From: Amycolatopsis sp. NBRC 101858
Lineage (GTDB): Bacteria > Actinomycetota > Actinomycetes > Mycobacteriales > Pseudonocardiaceae
NCBI RefSeq assembly: GCF_030269325.1
Contig: NZ_BSTD01000002.1
Coordinates: 372,001 to 436,000, forward strand
DNA length: 64,000 nucleotides
Reading direction: 5' to 3'
Part shown: one piece after another, positions 16,415 to 25,053 of the stretch
Layout of the letters: each line of letters starts with the position of its first letter
Position numbering within the stretch: the stretch's first letter is position 1
Position numbers and translations under genes: made by a program
Notes under the pieces: generated by a model
Databases searched by the model: none
Told to the model about the DNA's origin: nothing
The model's input: the letters and a program-made list of their open reading frames with translations, nothing else

Positions 16415-16972
16415 TCAGGTGGCGCGCGGCACCAGCGCGACGAGGTAGCGGCAGGGCAGTGACCCCGGGTTGGCGAACACGCGCTCGGGTGCGGTCCCCA
16501 GCTGCACGCAGTCCCCGGCGTCCAGCTCGTGCACCTCGGCGCCTTCCCGCAGGCGCAGATGCCCCTCCAGCACCCAGATCTGCTGGTGCAGGAACGCGCT
16601 CGCGAGCAACGGCACCTCCGCGCCCGGCGGCAGCTCGATCTCGACCAGTTCGAGCGGGCGGCCGGCGGCGGGAGAGAGGGCGCGCCGCCGGTAGCCGGTG
16701 TCCGGGTCCACCCACACCGGCTGCTCGGCCGCGCGCACCAGCCGCCGGTCGTCACCTTCGGCCCGGGCGATCAGCTCGGACAACGTCATTCCGAGCGCCT
16801 GCGACAGTTTCGCCAGCAACGCCGCCGTCGGCTGCACGTCGCCCCGCTCGATCTTGCCGATCATCGCCCGCGACACCCCGGACGTCTCGGCCAGCGCGGC
16901 CGCCGAGAGCCCGTGGGACGTCCGCGCGGCGTGCACGGTGGTGGCCAGGCGAGCGGTCAGGGGGTCGGTCAT
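16415..16972 (-). CDS. XRE family regulator with cupin domain
   Basis: 185 residues in two domains. The N-terminal HTH (about 8-68) includes GLSAAALAETSGVSRAMIGKIERG, typical of XRE/Cro-like DNA binding. The C-terminal cupin beta-barrel (about 105-182) has paired Gly/His positions around FLHQQIWVLEGHLRLREG and is a putative small-molecule sensor. This architecture is common in regulators of nearby acetyltransferases and transporters. It is divergent from the GNAT gene with only 41 bp between starts, an AT-rich stretch holding overlapping -10-like hexamers (TACTAT, TACCAT), so control of the acetyltransferase is likely. Confidence 0.88.
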   Translation of the reverse strand: MTDPLTARLATTVHAARTSHGLSAAALAETSGVSRAMIGKIERGDVQPTAALLAKLSQALGMTLSELIARAEGDDRRLVRAAEQPVWVDPDTGYRRRALSPAAGRPLELVEIELPPGAEVPLLASAFLHQQIWVLEGHLRLREGAEVHELDAGDCVQLGTAPERVFANPGSLPCRYLVALVPRAT

Positions 16973-17013
16973 GGGTTGATACTATACGACCGTTTCTGGC
17001 TACCATATGAGCC

Positions 17014-17532
17014 ATGCCGATCCGAGACGCCGCTCCCGACGACGCGGCCGCCTGCGCCGCCCTCTACGCGCCCTACGTCACCGACACTGTCATCTCCTTC
17101 GAGACCGAACCGCCCTCCGCCGCCGAAATGGCCCGGCGGATCGACCACGCCCATGCCTGGTTCGTCCTCGAAGACGACGGCCGGGTCGCCGGATTCGCCT
17201 ACGCCCACCCGTTCGCCGAACGTGCCGCCTACCGGTGGTCCTGCGAGACGAGCATCTACCTCGAACGCGGCCGCCGCCGCACCGGCGCCGGCCGCGCGCT
17301 GTACGAGACGCTGTTCGAACGTTTGCGGGACAACGGCTTCTGCCGCGCGTTCGCCGGGATGACGCTCCCGAACGACGCCAGCGCCGGCCTGCACCGCGCA
17401 CTCGGGTTCGAGCCGGCGGGCGTCTACCGCCGGGTGGGGTGGAAGCACGGCGCGTGGCGGGACGTCGCCTGGGTCCAGAAGGACCTCGACGCAACCGATG
17501 GTTGCGCGTCGCCGCCGGAGCCGCTAACGTGA
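17014..17532 (+). CDS. GNAT acetyltransferase, phosphinothricin-acetyltransferase-like
   Basis: 172 residues. The order of motifs follows the PAT/Bar subgroup: IRDAAPDDAAACAALYAPYV, a central SFETEPP segment, WSCETSIYLERGRRRTGAGRAL containing the acetyl-CoA pyrophosphate loop, and LHRALGFEPAGVYRRVGWK near the C-terminus. It would transfer acetyl from acetyl-CoA to an amino group of a toxic small molecule or amino acid analogue. Resistance to glufosinate-like compounds is possible but unproven. It is divergent from the XRE-cupin regulator. Its last ~45 bp contain the upstream operator and -35 element of the following ArsR operon. Confidence 0.87.
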   Translation: MPIRDAAPDDAAACAALYAPYVTDTVISFETEPPSAAEMARRIDHAHAWFVLEDDGRVAGFAYAHPFAERAAYRWSCETSIYLERGRRRTGAGRALYETLFERLRDNGFCRAFAGMTLPNDASAGLHRALGFEPAGVYRRVGWKHGAWRDVAWVQKDLDATDGCASPPEPLT

Positions 17533-17550
17533 CGCGCAACCAAACGTTGC
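17491..17550 (+). promoter_or_regulatory. Promoter with two ArsR-type operators
   Basis: GCAACCGATGGTTGC (17491-17505) and GCAAC-N5-GTTGC (17536-17550) are 15-bp dyads with the same GCAAC/GTTGC ends, centres 45 bp apart. A -35 TTGCGC (17502-17507) overlaps the first, and a -10 TAACGT (17525-17530) sits 17 bp later. The second dyad therefore covers the expected transcription start. This is a clear repressor-controlled promoter for the SRPBCC-ArsR-SRPBCC genes, with the ArsR protein at 18010 as the probable ligand-responsive repressor. Confidence 0.8.
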
Positions 17551-17563
17551 ACAAGGAGCCGGC

Positions 17564-18013
17564 ATGGAACACGGAACCCTGGACCGCGAGATCCACATCG
17601 ACGCCACCCCCGAAGTCGTCTTCGACGTCGTCAGCAGCCCCGAACACCTCCGCGAGTGGTGGCCGGACGAAGCCGAGTACCCCGTCCAGCCCGGCGGCGA
17701 CGGCCGCATCGGCTTCGGCGGCACCTGGGTGCGGTTCACCGTCGTCGACGCCGTCCCGCCGAAACTGTTCTCCTTCCGCTGGACCCACGCCGACGGCGAG
17801 ACCGCCGCGCCCGGCAACTCGTTCCTCGTCGTCTTCGAGCTCGAACCCACCGCCACCGGCACCCGCCTGCGGATGACCGAGACCGGCTTCCGCGAACGCG
17901 GCTGGGACGAGGCCAAGATCGCCGCCGAGTACGCCGACCACGTCAGCGGCTGGGACCACTTCCTGCCCCGCCTGCCCGGGTACGCGGTCAAGGCCGGAAC
18001 GACGAACGCGTGA
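17564..18013 (+). CDS. SRPBCC (AHSA1-like) domain protein
   Basis: 149 residues forming one START/Bet v1-like SRPBCC barrel of the AHSA1 branch: REIHIDATPEVVFDVVSSPE at the N-terminus, the REWWPDEAE loop, then GTRLRMTETGF and a C-terminal helix (GWDHFLPRL). Such proteins bind hydrophobic ligands; actinobacterial copies usually sit beside ArsR regulators. It is the first gene of a three-gene unit and its stop overlaps the ArsR GTG (GTGA). No enzymatic residues are recognised. Confidence 0.87.
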   Translation: MEHGTLDREIHIDATPEVVFDVVSSPEHLREWWPDEAEYPVQPGGDGRIGFGGTWVRFTVVDAVPPKLFSFRWTHADGETAAPGNSFLVVFELEPTATGTRLRMTETGFRERGWDEAKIAAEYADHVSGWDHFLPRLPGYAVKAGTTNA

Positions 18014-18342
18014 GCACCGCCGTGGACGACGACCTCTGGTCGGCCATCGGCGACCCCACCCGCCGCCGCATGCTCGACCTGCTCCTCAGCCAGGGCAGCG
18101 CCACCGCGACCAGCCTGAGCGAGCACCTCCCGGTGACCCGCCAGGCCGTCGCGAAGCACCTCACCGTCCTCGACCGCGTCGGCCTCGTGCACGCGAGCAC
18201 CGCCGGCCGCGAGAAGCACTACCGCGTCGACGAAGCCCAGCTGGCCCGCGCCGTCGCGCAGCTCGCCGACGTCGGCGCCGCCTGGGACGCCCGGCTCCGC
18301 CGCATCAAGCGCATCGCCGAAACCATCCAGAAGAACCTCTAG
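18010..18342 (+). CDS. ArsR family transcriptional regulator
   Basis: 110 residues with a winged helix: LWSAIGDPTRRRMLDLLLSQ, then LSEHLPVTRQAVAKHLTVLD as recognition helix and a GREKHYRVD wing. The metal-binding ELCVCDL-type motif of ArsR/SmtB sensors is absent, so it belongs to the non-metal group that pairs with SRPBCC proteins. The GTG at 18010 overlaps the preceding stop by 4 bp. It probably binds the GCAAC/GTTGC dyads at 17491-17550 and represses its own operon. Confidence 0.9.
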   Translation: MSTAVDDDLWSAIGDPTRRRMLDLLLSQGSATATSLSEHLPVTRQAVAKHLTVLDRVGLVHASTAGREKHYRVDEAQLARAVAQLADVGAAWDARLRRIKRIAETIQKNL

Positions 18343-18354
18343 AGAGGCACGACC

Positions 18355-18795
18355 ATGGACATCCTGCACCGCATCGGCATCGAGAAGTCGTCGCCGGAGA
18401 AGGTCTACGAGGCGATCACCACCCTCGACGGCCTGTCCGCGTGGTGGGCCCGCAAGACCGTCGGGGACCCCGAACTCGGCGGCGTCATCGCCTTCCGGTT
18501 CACCGCCGGCGGCTTCGACATGAAGGTCACCGAGCTCGACCCGGGCCGGGTCGTGCGCTGGGAGGTCGTCGACGGGCCACCCGAATGGGTCGGCACGACG
18601 ATCCGCTGGGACATCGAGCAGCGCGGCGACTACACGATCGTGCTGTTCAAGCACGAAGGCTGGCGGGAGGCCGGCGAGTTCATGCACCACTGCAGCACCA
18701 AGTGGGCGATCTTCCTGATGAGCCTCAAACAGCTCGTCGAGACCGGCGAAGGCGCCCCGGACCCGCAGGACGTGGCGATCAGCGACTGGCACTGA
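18355..18795 (+). CDS. SRPBCC domain protein (second copy in ArsR unit)
   Basis: 146 residues, again one SRPBCC barrel but clearly different from the copy at 17564. Landmarks are IEKSSPEKVYEAITTLDGLSAWW, then FDMKVTELDPGRVVRWEVVDG and WAIFLMSLKQLVETGEG at the C-terminus. It begins 12 bp after the ArsR gene with a GAGAGG ribosome-binding site and completes the operon. Two different SRPBCC proteins with one ArsR suggest a heterogeneous ligand-binding response. Only 6 bp separate it from the stop of the large convergent operon. Confidence 0.86.
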   Translation: MDILHRIGIEKSSPEKVYEAITTLDGLSAWWARKTVGDPELGGVIAFRFTAGGFDMKVTELDPGRVVRWEVVDGPPEWVGTTIRWDIEQRGDYTIVLFKHEGWREAGEFMHHCSTKWAIFLMSLKQLVETGEGAPDPQDVAISDWH

Positions 18796-18801
18796 CCACC
18801 G

Positions 18802-21645
18802 CTACCAGCCCTCGGTCAGCACGTGGTCGAGGGCGTCGACGAAAAAGGCGGCTTCGGCGGCGGTCAGCCCCAGCGGCGGCTTGACCTTAAGCACGCACAG
18901 GCGGTCCGACGTCGGCTGCATGATCACACCCAGCTCACGCAGCCGTTCGCAGATGGCCGCGGTCTCGGCGGTCGCCGGTTCGAGCGTCTCGCGGTCCCGC
19001 ACCAGCTCGACCCCGAGGTAGAGGCCCATCCCGTGCACCGCGCCGATGAGCGGGTGGCGGTCGGCGAGGTCGAGCAGCCGCCCGCGCAGCTGGGCACCCA
19101 CCAGCAGGGCGTTGCGCTGCAGGTCCTCGTCGCGCAGGACGTCGAGCACGGTCAGGCCGGCGACGCAGCTGACCGGGCTGCCGCCGGCCGAGGAGAAGAA
19201 GTAGCCCTGCTCGCGGTAGCCCTCGGCGATCGCCCGCGACGTGATGACGGCGCCGAGCGGGTGCCCGTTGCCCATCGCCTTGGCAACGGTGACGACGTCC
19301 GGGACGACACCTTGCTGTTCGAAGCCCCAGAAGTGCTCGCCCAGCCGGCCGTAGCCGACCTGGACCTCGTCGGCGACGCACAGCCCGCCGGCGCGGCGCA
19401 CGGCGGCGTAGACCGCGGCGAGGTAACCGTCGGGCAGGGCCATTCCGCCGGCGTTGCCGTAGAACGGCTCGGCGAGGAACGCCGCCGGGGGGCGGCCGAG
19501 GGCGGCCATCCGGTCCACCTGGGCGACGGCGTCGTCGGCGTACCGGTGGGCGTCGGCGCCGCGGTACCGGCCGCGGTAGGTGTTGGGTGCGGCGAGCGGG
19601 TGCACCCACGCGGGCCGGGTCGTGAGGGCGTGGGGGTTGTCGGCGACGGACGTCGAGACGGCGTCCGTCGCGTCGGACCAGCCGTGGTAGGCCTCCCGCA
19701 CGGTCAGGACGTCGCGGCGGCCGGTGTTCGCCCAGGCCAGGCGCAACGCGAGGTCGACGGCCTCGGTGCCGCTGTTGACCAGGAACACCGTGTCCAGCGG
19801 TGCGGGCAGCAGCGCGGCGAGGCGTTCGGAGAACTCGACCACGGCCCGGTAGTGGAACCGGGAGTTGGTGTTGAGCAGCCGCCACTGCCGCTCGATCGCC
19901 TCGGCGAGGCGCGGGTGGCCGTGGCCCAGGATCGAGACGTTGTTGACCATGTCCAGGTAGGACCGGCCGCCGATGTCGAACAGGTGCCGGCGCCAGCCGC
20001 GTTCGATCCGCGGCGGCTCGGCGTAGTAGTGCTCCTGCACCGGCGCGAACGCCTGGTCCCGGCGCGCGAGCAGGTCGTCCGCCGCCGGCTCGTGCCCACC
20101 GGGGGCGACCAGCGGCGTCGGGTCGGGGCACACGCGTGCCCACGCTTCGGCCATCGCCGGGGTCACGAAGAACGGTGGCCGCTCGCCGAGCCGGCCGACC
20201 TGGACGCGGACGGAGGTCGTGCGGCCGAGGACGTCTCCCGTGGTCACGGTCCCGGTGGCCACGTCCTGCAGCGATCCGGTCAGCCACAGGGTTTCGGTGC
20301 CGCGCAGGGCGACGGCGTCGTCGTGCACCTCGACGGTCCCCGGCCACGGCGCGCGGATCTCGAACGGGGTCTCGGACAGCAGTTCGGCGCCGAGCCCGGT
20401 CGTCGCCGGCGCGACCGGGGAGTCGAGCCGGGTGCGGGTCAGCCGGGCCTGCAGGTACGGGACGAACGAAAGCCCCGAGGGCGGGCGCGACTCGGCGTCC
20501 TCGCCGAGAAACCGTCCATTGTGGAGCAGCGGGCTCGTGACCGACCAGTCCAGGACGGCGGCGTGCCCGGTCACGATCGGCGCGCCGACGGCGGCGGGCC
20601 GGGGCGTCGCGGGCCGCACGGCCGACCGGACCAGCTCGGTGCCGACGGCGAGCGGAATCGACGTCGCGGCCGCGAAGATCCGCCATTCGCGTTCGAGGTT
20701 CGCGGCCGCGTAGGCGTTGGTCCGGTCGATGCTCGCCTGGTGCCGTCCGCTGACCATGAGCGACGCCGCGCGCAGCACGACCAGGGGCCACAGCGCGGTC
20801 AGCTCGTCGTCGGAGACCGGCCGGACGCGGCCGAACGCGCGGATCGCGGGCAGCACGGCCGAGAGGTCGGTACCCGCGTCCGGCAGCAGCGCCGAGCACG
20901 TCACCGCCAGCTCGGCGATCGCCCAGCTGTGGGTGAGGTCGCCGAAGTCGATGATGCCGACCGGGTTCGGCCTGCCGTCGTCGCCGGGCGCCGCGATCAC
21001 GTTGTCCGCGGTCAGGTCGCCGTGGACCGCCTGCACCGGCAACCGGCCGGCGACCGGCACCAGCGCCGTCGCGGCGGCGTCCGCGGCCCGGCGCGCGGCG
21101 TCCGGTCCACCCGGGACGGTGACGAACTCCGCCAGCTTCGCCACGACTTCATGGGCGTGGCGCAGGTCCCACTGCAGTTCACGCCGGGGCAGCGGGCCCT
21201 CGAACGTCGCGAGCGCGGCCGAGGTGCGTCCGGCCAGCTCGCCGAGCGCGGCCACGACCGGCGGGGCGAGGTAGCGCGCGGCACCGAGGGGGTCGCCGTC
21301 GATGTAGGTCACCAGCCGGGCCACGGTGGTCTCCCCGGCGGGCTGGATGGTGCGGCCGTCGATGCCCGGCACCGGCTCGGGCGCGCGGATCCCGCAGTGC
21401 CGGGCGACGTGCGCGGCCGCTCGGTCCTGGGCGTCGAGGTCCTCGGCGGTGAACGCCGGGTTCGACACTTTCAGCACGAACGTGCCGCCCGGGGCGACGA
21501 TCCGGAAGTTGGCGTCCTGCTGGCTGCCCAGCTCCTCGGCGGTGCCGTCGACGCCGTAGCGTTCGCGGGCCAGGGTTTCGGCTTCGGCGGCGGAGATCTT
21601 CGGCGTCGCCAGCGCCTCCTGCTCGGCGAAGTGGAAGGTGCTCAT
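18802..21645 (-). CDS. Kinase-phospholyase fusion A (APH-like kinase + class-III PLP lyase)
   Basis: 947 residues in three parts. Residues ~20-330 are an aminoglycoside-phosphotransferase/hydroxylysine-kinase-like fold with catalytic HGDLTADN (208-215) and metal-binding IIDFGD. Residues ~340-500 form a beta-rich linker, called M23/LytM-like in relatives; I see no zinc-binding triad. The rest is a class-III aminotransferase fold of the ethanolamine-phosphate/phosphohydroxylysine phospho-lyase branch, with PLP lysine near 789 in VAKAMGNGHP. The expected chemistry is phosphorylation of an amino-alcohol followed by loss of phosphate and ammonia to give a carbonyl. The ATG overlaps the SDR stop as ATGA. 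It is the last gene of the operon and a paralogue of the fusion at 22393. Substrate unknown. Confidence 0.88.
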   Translation of the reverse strand: MSTFHFAEQEALATPKISAAEAETLARERYGVDGTAEELGSQQDANFRIVAPGGTFVLKVSNPAFTAEDLDAQDRAAAHVARHCGIRAPEPVPGIDGRTIQPAGETTVARLVTYIDGDPLGAARYLAPPVVAALGELAGRTSAALATFEGPLPRRELQWDLRHAHEVVAKLAEFVTVPGGPDAARRAADAAATALVPVAGRLPVQAVHGDLTADNVIAAPGDDGRPNPVGIIDFGDLTHSWAIAELAVTCSALLPDAGTDLSAVLPAIRAFGRVRPVSDDELTALWPLVVLRAASLMVSGRHQASIDRTNAYAAANLEREWRIFAAATSIPLAVGTELVRSAVRPATPRPAAVGAPIVTGHAAVLDWSVTSPLLHNGRFLGEDAESRPPSGLSFVPYLQARLTRTRLDSPVAPATTGLGAELLSETPFEIRAPWPGTVEVHDDAVALRGTETLWLTGSLQDVATGTVTTGDVLGRTTSVRVQVGRLGERPPFFVTPAMAEAWARVCPDPTPLVAPGGHEPAADDLLARRDQAFAPVQEHYYAEPPRIERGWRRHLFDIGGRSYLDMVNNVSILGHGHPRLAEAIERQWRLLNTNSRFHYRAVVEFSERLAALLPAPLDTVFLVNSGTEAVDLALRLAWANTGRRDVLTVREAYHGWSDATDAVSTSVADNPHALTTRPAWVHPLAAPNTYRGRYRGADAHRYADDAVAQVDRMAALGRPPAAFLAEPFYGNAGGMALPDGYLAAVYAAVRRAGGLCVADEVQVGYGRLGEHFWGFEQQGVVPDVVTVAKAMGNGHPLGAVITSRAIAEGYREQGYFFSSAGGSPVSCVAGLTVLDVLRDEDLQRNALLVGAQLRGRLLDLADRHPLIGAVHGMGLYLGVELVRDRETLEPATAETAAICERLRELGVIMQPTSDRLCVLKVKPPLGLTAAEAAFFVDALDHVLTEGW

Positions 21646-22403
21646 GCGCGCTCCTCGGCGATCGAGTTGCCTCCGTCGACGACGAGGCACTGCCCCGTGA
21701 CGTAGGACGAGGACGGGGTGCACAGGTAGGCGATCAGGCCGGCAACCTCGGCGGCGGTGCCGCTGCGGCCCAGCGGGGTGCGCAGGCCCTGGGCGTGCTC
21801 GCGGGCGGTCTGCGAGCCGGTGGCGATCCAGCCGGGTGCGACGGCGTTGACGGTGACGCCGTCGGCCGCGGCGGCCAGGGCCAGCCCGCGGACCAGGCCG
21901 ACGACGCCGGCTTTGGCGGCGCCGTAAGCGACTTCGCCCCGCATGGCCATCACCGGTCCGGTCAGGCTGGCCACCACGACGAGCCGGCCGGCGCCGCTCG
22001 CCTTCAGCACCGGCAACGCGGCCTGGGCGAGCAGGAACGCGGCGTCGAGGTCGCGGGCGAGCACCGCGCGCCAGGCGTCGAACGTGCAGCCATCGCGGGC
22101 CGGAGCCGCCGCCGAGGTCATGCCCGCGCAGTGGACCACGACGTCGAGCCGGCCGAACCGGGACAGCGCTGTCGCGACCAGGCTTTCCGCGGTGTCGGGC
22201 CGGGTCAGGTCGCCCGAGACCGCGGTGGTGCCGGCGGGCAGCTCCGCCAGGCGGTCGTGGACGCGGTCGCTGTGGCCGGACACGACCAGCGACGCCCCCA
22301 GCCCGCCCAGCACCGACGCGGTGGCGAACCCGATCCCGCGTGGACTGCCGGCACCGGTCACCACCGCCACCTTCCCGCCGAGGCCGAAGGGGTCACCAGG
22401 CAC
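21642..22403 (-). CDS. Classical SDR between the two kinase-lyase fusions
   Basis: 253 residues, FabG-like length. GAGSPRGIG (about 17-25) binds NAD(P), HCAGMTSA is the strand-4 motif, and YGAAK (Tyr near 159) is the catalytic YxxxK; VNAVAPGWIATG and the C-terminal YVTGQCLVVDGGNS are classical SDR markers. It overlaps the upstream fusion by 11 bp and the downstream fusion by 4 bp, so it is made together with both. Oxidation or reduction of the carbonyl or hydroxyl produced by, or feeding, the lyases is the obvious inference. No aldehyde dehydrogenase accompanies it. Confidence 0.9.
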   Translation of the reverse strand: MPGDPFGLGGKVAVVTGAGSPRGIGFATASVLGGLGASLVVSGHSDRVHDRLAELPAGTTAVSGDLTRPDTAESLVATALSRFGRLDVVVHCAGMTSAAAPARDGCTFDAWRAVLARDLDAAFLLAQAALPVLKASGAGRLVVVASLTGPVMAMRGEVAYGAAKAGVVGLVRGLALAAAADGVTVNAVAPGWIATGSQTAREHAQGLRTPLGRSGTAAEVAGLIAYLCTPSSSYVTGQCLVVDGGNSIAEERA

Positions 22404-25053
22404 GGCCGAGCACCTCGTCCAGCACGGCTCCGAACAGGTCGGCGTCGGCGGCGGTGAACGTCAGCGGCGGCTTGAGCTTGAGGACGTTCCCGGCCGAGCC
22501 GGTCGGGTAGACGAGCACGCCTTCGTCTTTCATCAGCTCGCTGACGTGTAACGCCTCTGCCGCGGCCGGTTCCCGTGACGCCCGGTCGCGGACCAGTTCG
22601 ACGCCGAGGTACATCCCGTGCCCGCGGACGTCGCCGATCAGGTCGTGGCGGGCGGCGACGGCGTCGAGGACGGCCTTGAAGTGCCGTCCGGTGTCCGCGG
22701 CGTGCCGCTGCAGGTCCCGTTCGGCGATCTCGTCGAGCACCGCGAGGCCGATCGCGCACGAGACGGGGTTGCCGCCGAAGGTGTTGAAGTACTTCATGCC
22801 GGTGTCGAAGGCGTCGGCGATCTCGCGGGTGGTCACCACGGCCGCGAGGGGGTGGCCGTTGCCGATCGGCTTGCCCATGGTGACGATGTCCGGCACGACG
22901 CCCTGGCCTTCGAAGCCCCAGAAATGCTCGCCGAGGCGGCCGAAGCCGACCTGGACCTCGTCGGCGACGCAGAGCCCGCCCGCGGCGCGGACGGCGGCGT
23001 AGGCCTCGGCGAGGTAGCCACCGGGGTAGAAGACGCTGCCGGCCGTGCCCAGCACCGACTCCGCGAGGAACGCCGCCGGCGGGGTGCCCGCGGCGGTCAG
23101 CCGCTCGACCTGACGCCGGACGTCCGCCGCGTAGGCGCTTCCGGCCGCCGGGTCGTCGTAGCGGACGCGGCCGCGGTAGCCGTTGGGCTGCTCGACCTCG
23201 TGGGTCGTGGGGTCGGGTCCGGTGCCGCCCGGCCCCCGGTAGCGGTTGGGGCTCAGGCCGGTCAGCACGCCGGTATTGCCGTGGTAGGCGCCGTCGACGA
23301 CGAGGACGTCACGGCGGCCGGTGACCTGGCGGGCCATCCGGACGGCCAGGTCGTTGGCCTCGCTGCCGCTGCAGACGAGGAACACGACGGCGAGGGGATC
23401 CGGCAGGGTCGCGGTGAGCCGCTCGGCGTACTCGGCGATGCCGGGGTAGAGGAACCGGCTGTTGGTGTTGAGCTTGCGCAGCTGGGTGGTGGCCGCGGCG
23501 ACGACGCGGGGGTTGGCGTGCCCGACGTGGCTGACGTTGTTGATCGCGTCGAGGTAGGCGCGGCCCCGGTCGTCGTAGAGCCAGGTGCCTTCGCCGCCGA
23601 CGAGGGTCATCGGCCGCCGATAGTAGGACCGCTGGGACCGCGCGATGTGGGTTTCGCGGGTGGCGAGGACCCGGCGCGTGTCCCAGGTGGACTCTCGGCG
23701 CGGCAGGCCCAGGAACCCGGCGGGGTCGGGGGAAACGCGCGCCCAGGCGCCTGCCAGAGACGGCGTCACCGGACCGGCCGGCGCTTGCAACGCCGTCTCC
23801 AGGGAGAGGAAGAGGGCGACCTGGATCGCCGCGGTCCGGCCGATCGGCTCGCCCGCGGCCAGGGAGTCCCGGGACGGCGCAGGGACGCCGGTCCAGCGCG
23901 ACCAGACATCCCCGTGACGCAGGATCAAGGCCCCTTCGGCGCTCTCGACCACCGCGTCCAGAGGTGTGCAGACGGTGAACGGTTCCGGTGCCTCGACCGC
24001 GAGACCGAGCCGCAGCGTCGCGGACTCCCCGCTGACCGTCGTCCGGCGCACCCGGCCCTCGGGCGCGAGGTGCGGGGACACTTCGGCAGGCGGAGTCGAG
24101 AACGCGGGTCGCACACCGACGACGTCCAGGACATCGTCCGCGCGCCCGGCGGCCTCCCGCAGCACCGCCTCGGCCAGCTCCGGCGGGATCGCGGCGAGCG
24201 CCTCGACGGTCGGCCGGGTGTGGCGCATCCGCTCGTTCCCGTAGGCGGTGCCCCGCCGCGTCCAGGTGACGGCGTTGACGCACAGCCTGGCCGCGGCCAG
24301 TGGGAAGAGCACCGCCAGTTCGGCGTCCTCGAGGTCACCTTCGGTCGCGTAGCCGCGCACCACCGCCGCGGCCGCGGCCAGCGGATCGGGCTTGCGCAGC
24401 ATCGCGTACGCGACGGCGACCGCCAGTTCCCCGACGCGGGCGGTGTGCAGGGCATCGCCGAAGTCGAGGACCGCGTCGACGTGGTGCCGGCCGTCCGGGC
24501 CGCGCCGGACGAGGACGTTGAAGTCGTTGAGGTCCTGGTGCACCACCGCCCGCGGCAGCGACGGCCCGTGCCGCTCCACCGCCCGCGCATACGCCCCGGG
24601 AAGGTCCTCGACGCCGATCGCCTCGGCCGCCCGGAGCACGTCCCAGTACCGGGGCGCCGAATCGGGTGGCTTGGGCGCGTCGGCCAACGCGCGGACCAGC
24701 CGTGCCGCGGTGGCCCCGAGTTCTTCCAGCAGCTCCGGTGAGTGGGTGTCCAGTTCGGACAGTGTGCGGCCGTCCAGCCAGGTCTGCACCGTGATCACGC
24801 GACCGTCCCGGACCACGACGGTGTCGCCGTCGAGCGCCGGGAGGACGCGCGGCACGCGGATGCCGGCCGCGGCGGCGCGGTGCATCAGCTCGTGCTGCCA
24901 GCGGATCCGCGCCACGTCGGCGCCGGGCGGCGAGACCTTGACGACGACCCGAGAGCCGTCAGACAGCAGCACCGCCGAGTTCTCGTCGAGCTCGCCGCCG
25001 AGCACCGTCGTGTCGAGACCGTGCAGGCCGTAGCGCTCTTCGAGCACGCTCAC
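22393..25053 (-). CDS. Kinase-phospholyase fusion B (APH-like kinase + class-III PLP lyase)
   Basis: 886 residues with the same three-part layout as the fusion at 18802 but a shorter kinase half. The kinase shows HQDLNDFN (172-179) and LDFGD; the lyase shows TMGKPIGNGHP with the PLP lysine near 728 and KYFNTFGGNPVSCAIGLAVL. These are close to ethanolamine-phosphate and phosphohydroxylysine lyases of animals, closer by eye than copy A. Exactly 158 residues follow the PLP lysine in both copies. The GTG at 25053 overlaps the CopD-like gene stop (GTGA) and replaces longer in-frame readings that run through that gene. It likely acts on a related but different amino-alcohol from copy A. Confidence 0.88.
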   Translation of the reverse strand: MSVLEERYGLHGLDTTVLGGELDENSAVLLSDGSRVVVKVSPPGADVARIRWQHELMHRAAAAGIRVPRVLPALDGDTVVVRDGRVITVQTWLDGRTLSELDTHSPELLEELGATAARLVRALADAPKPPDSAPRYWDVLRAAEAIGVEDLPGAYARAVERHGPSLPRAVVHQDLNDFNVLVRRGPDGRHHVDAVLDFGDALHTARVGELAVAVAYAMLRKPDPLAAAAAVVRGYATEGDLEDAELAVLFPLAAARLCVNAVTWTRRGTAYGNERMRHTRPTVEALAAIPPELAEAVLREAAGRADDVLDVVGVRPAFSTPPAEVSPHLAPEGRVRRTTVSGESATLRLGLAVEAPEPFTVCTPLDAVVESAEGALILRHGDVWSRWTGVPAPSRDSLAAGEPIGRTAAIQVALFLSLETALQAPAGPVTPSLAGAWARVSPDPAGFLGLPRRESTWDTRRVLATRETHIARSQRSYYRRPMTLVGGEGTWLYDDRGRAYLDAINNVSHVGHANPRVVAAATTQLRKLNTNSRFLYPGIAEYAERLTATLPDPLAVVFLVCSGSEANDLAVRMARQVTGRRDVLVVDGAYHGNTGVLTGLSPNRYRGPGGTGPDPTTHEVEQPNGYRGRVRYDDPAAGSAYAADVRRQVERLTAAGTPPAAFLAESVLGTAGSVFYPGGYLAEAYAAVRAAGGLCVADEVQVGFGRLGEHFWGFEGQGVVPDIVTMGKPIGNGHPLAAVVTTREIADAFDTGMKYFNTFGGNPVSCAIGLAVLDEIAERDLQRHAADTGRHFKAVLDAVAARHDLIGDVRGHGMYLGVELVRDRASREPAAAEALHVSELMKDEGVLVYPTGSAGNVLKLKPPLTFTAADADLFGAVLDEVLGRAW

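Noticed and set aside
18010..18342. Metal-sensing ArsR/SmtB repressor
   Set aside because: The cysteine-containing ELCVCDL-type and other metal-ligand motifs are absent.
18823..21705. Long plus-strand open frame opposite kinase-lyase fusion A
   Set aside because: Complementary shadow of a strongly supported enzyme gene; composition is atypical and no start signal exists.
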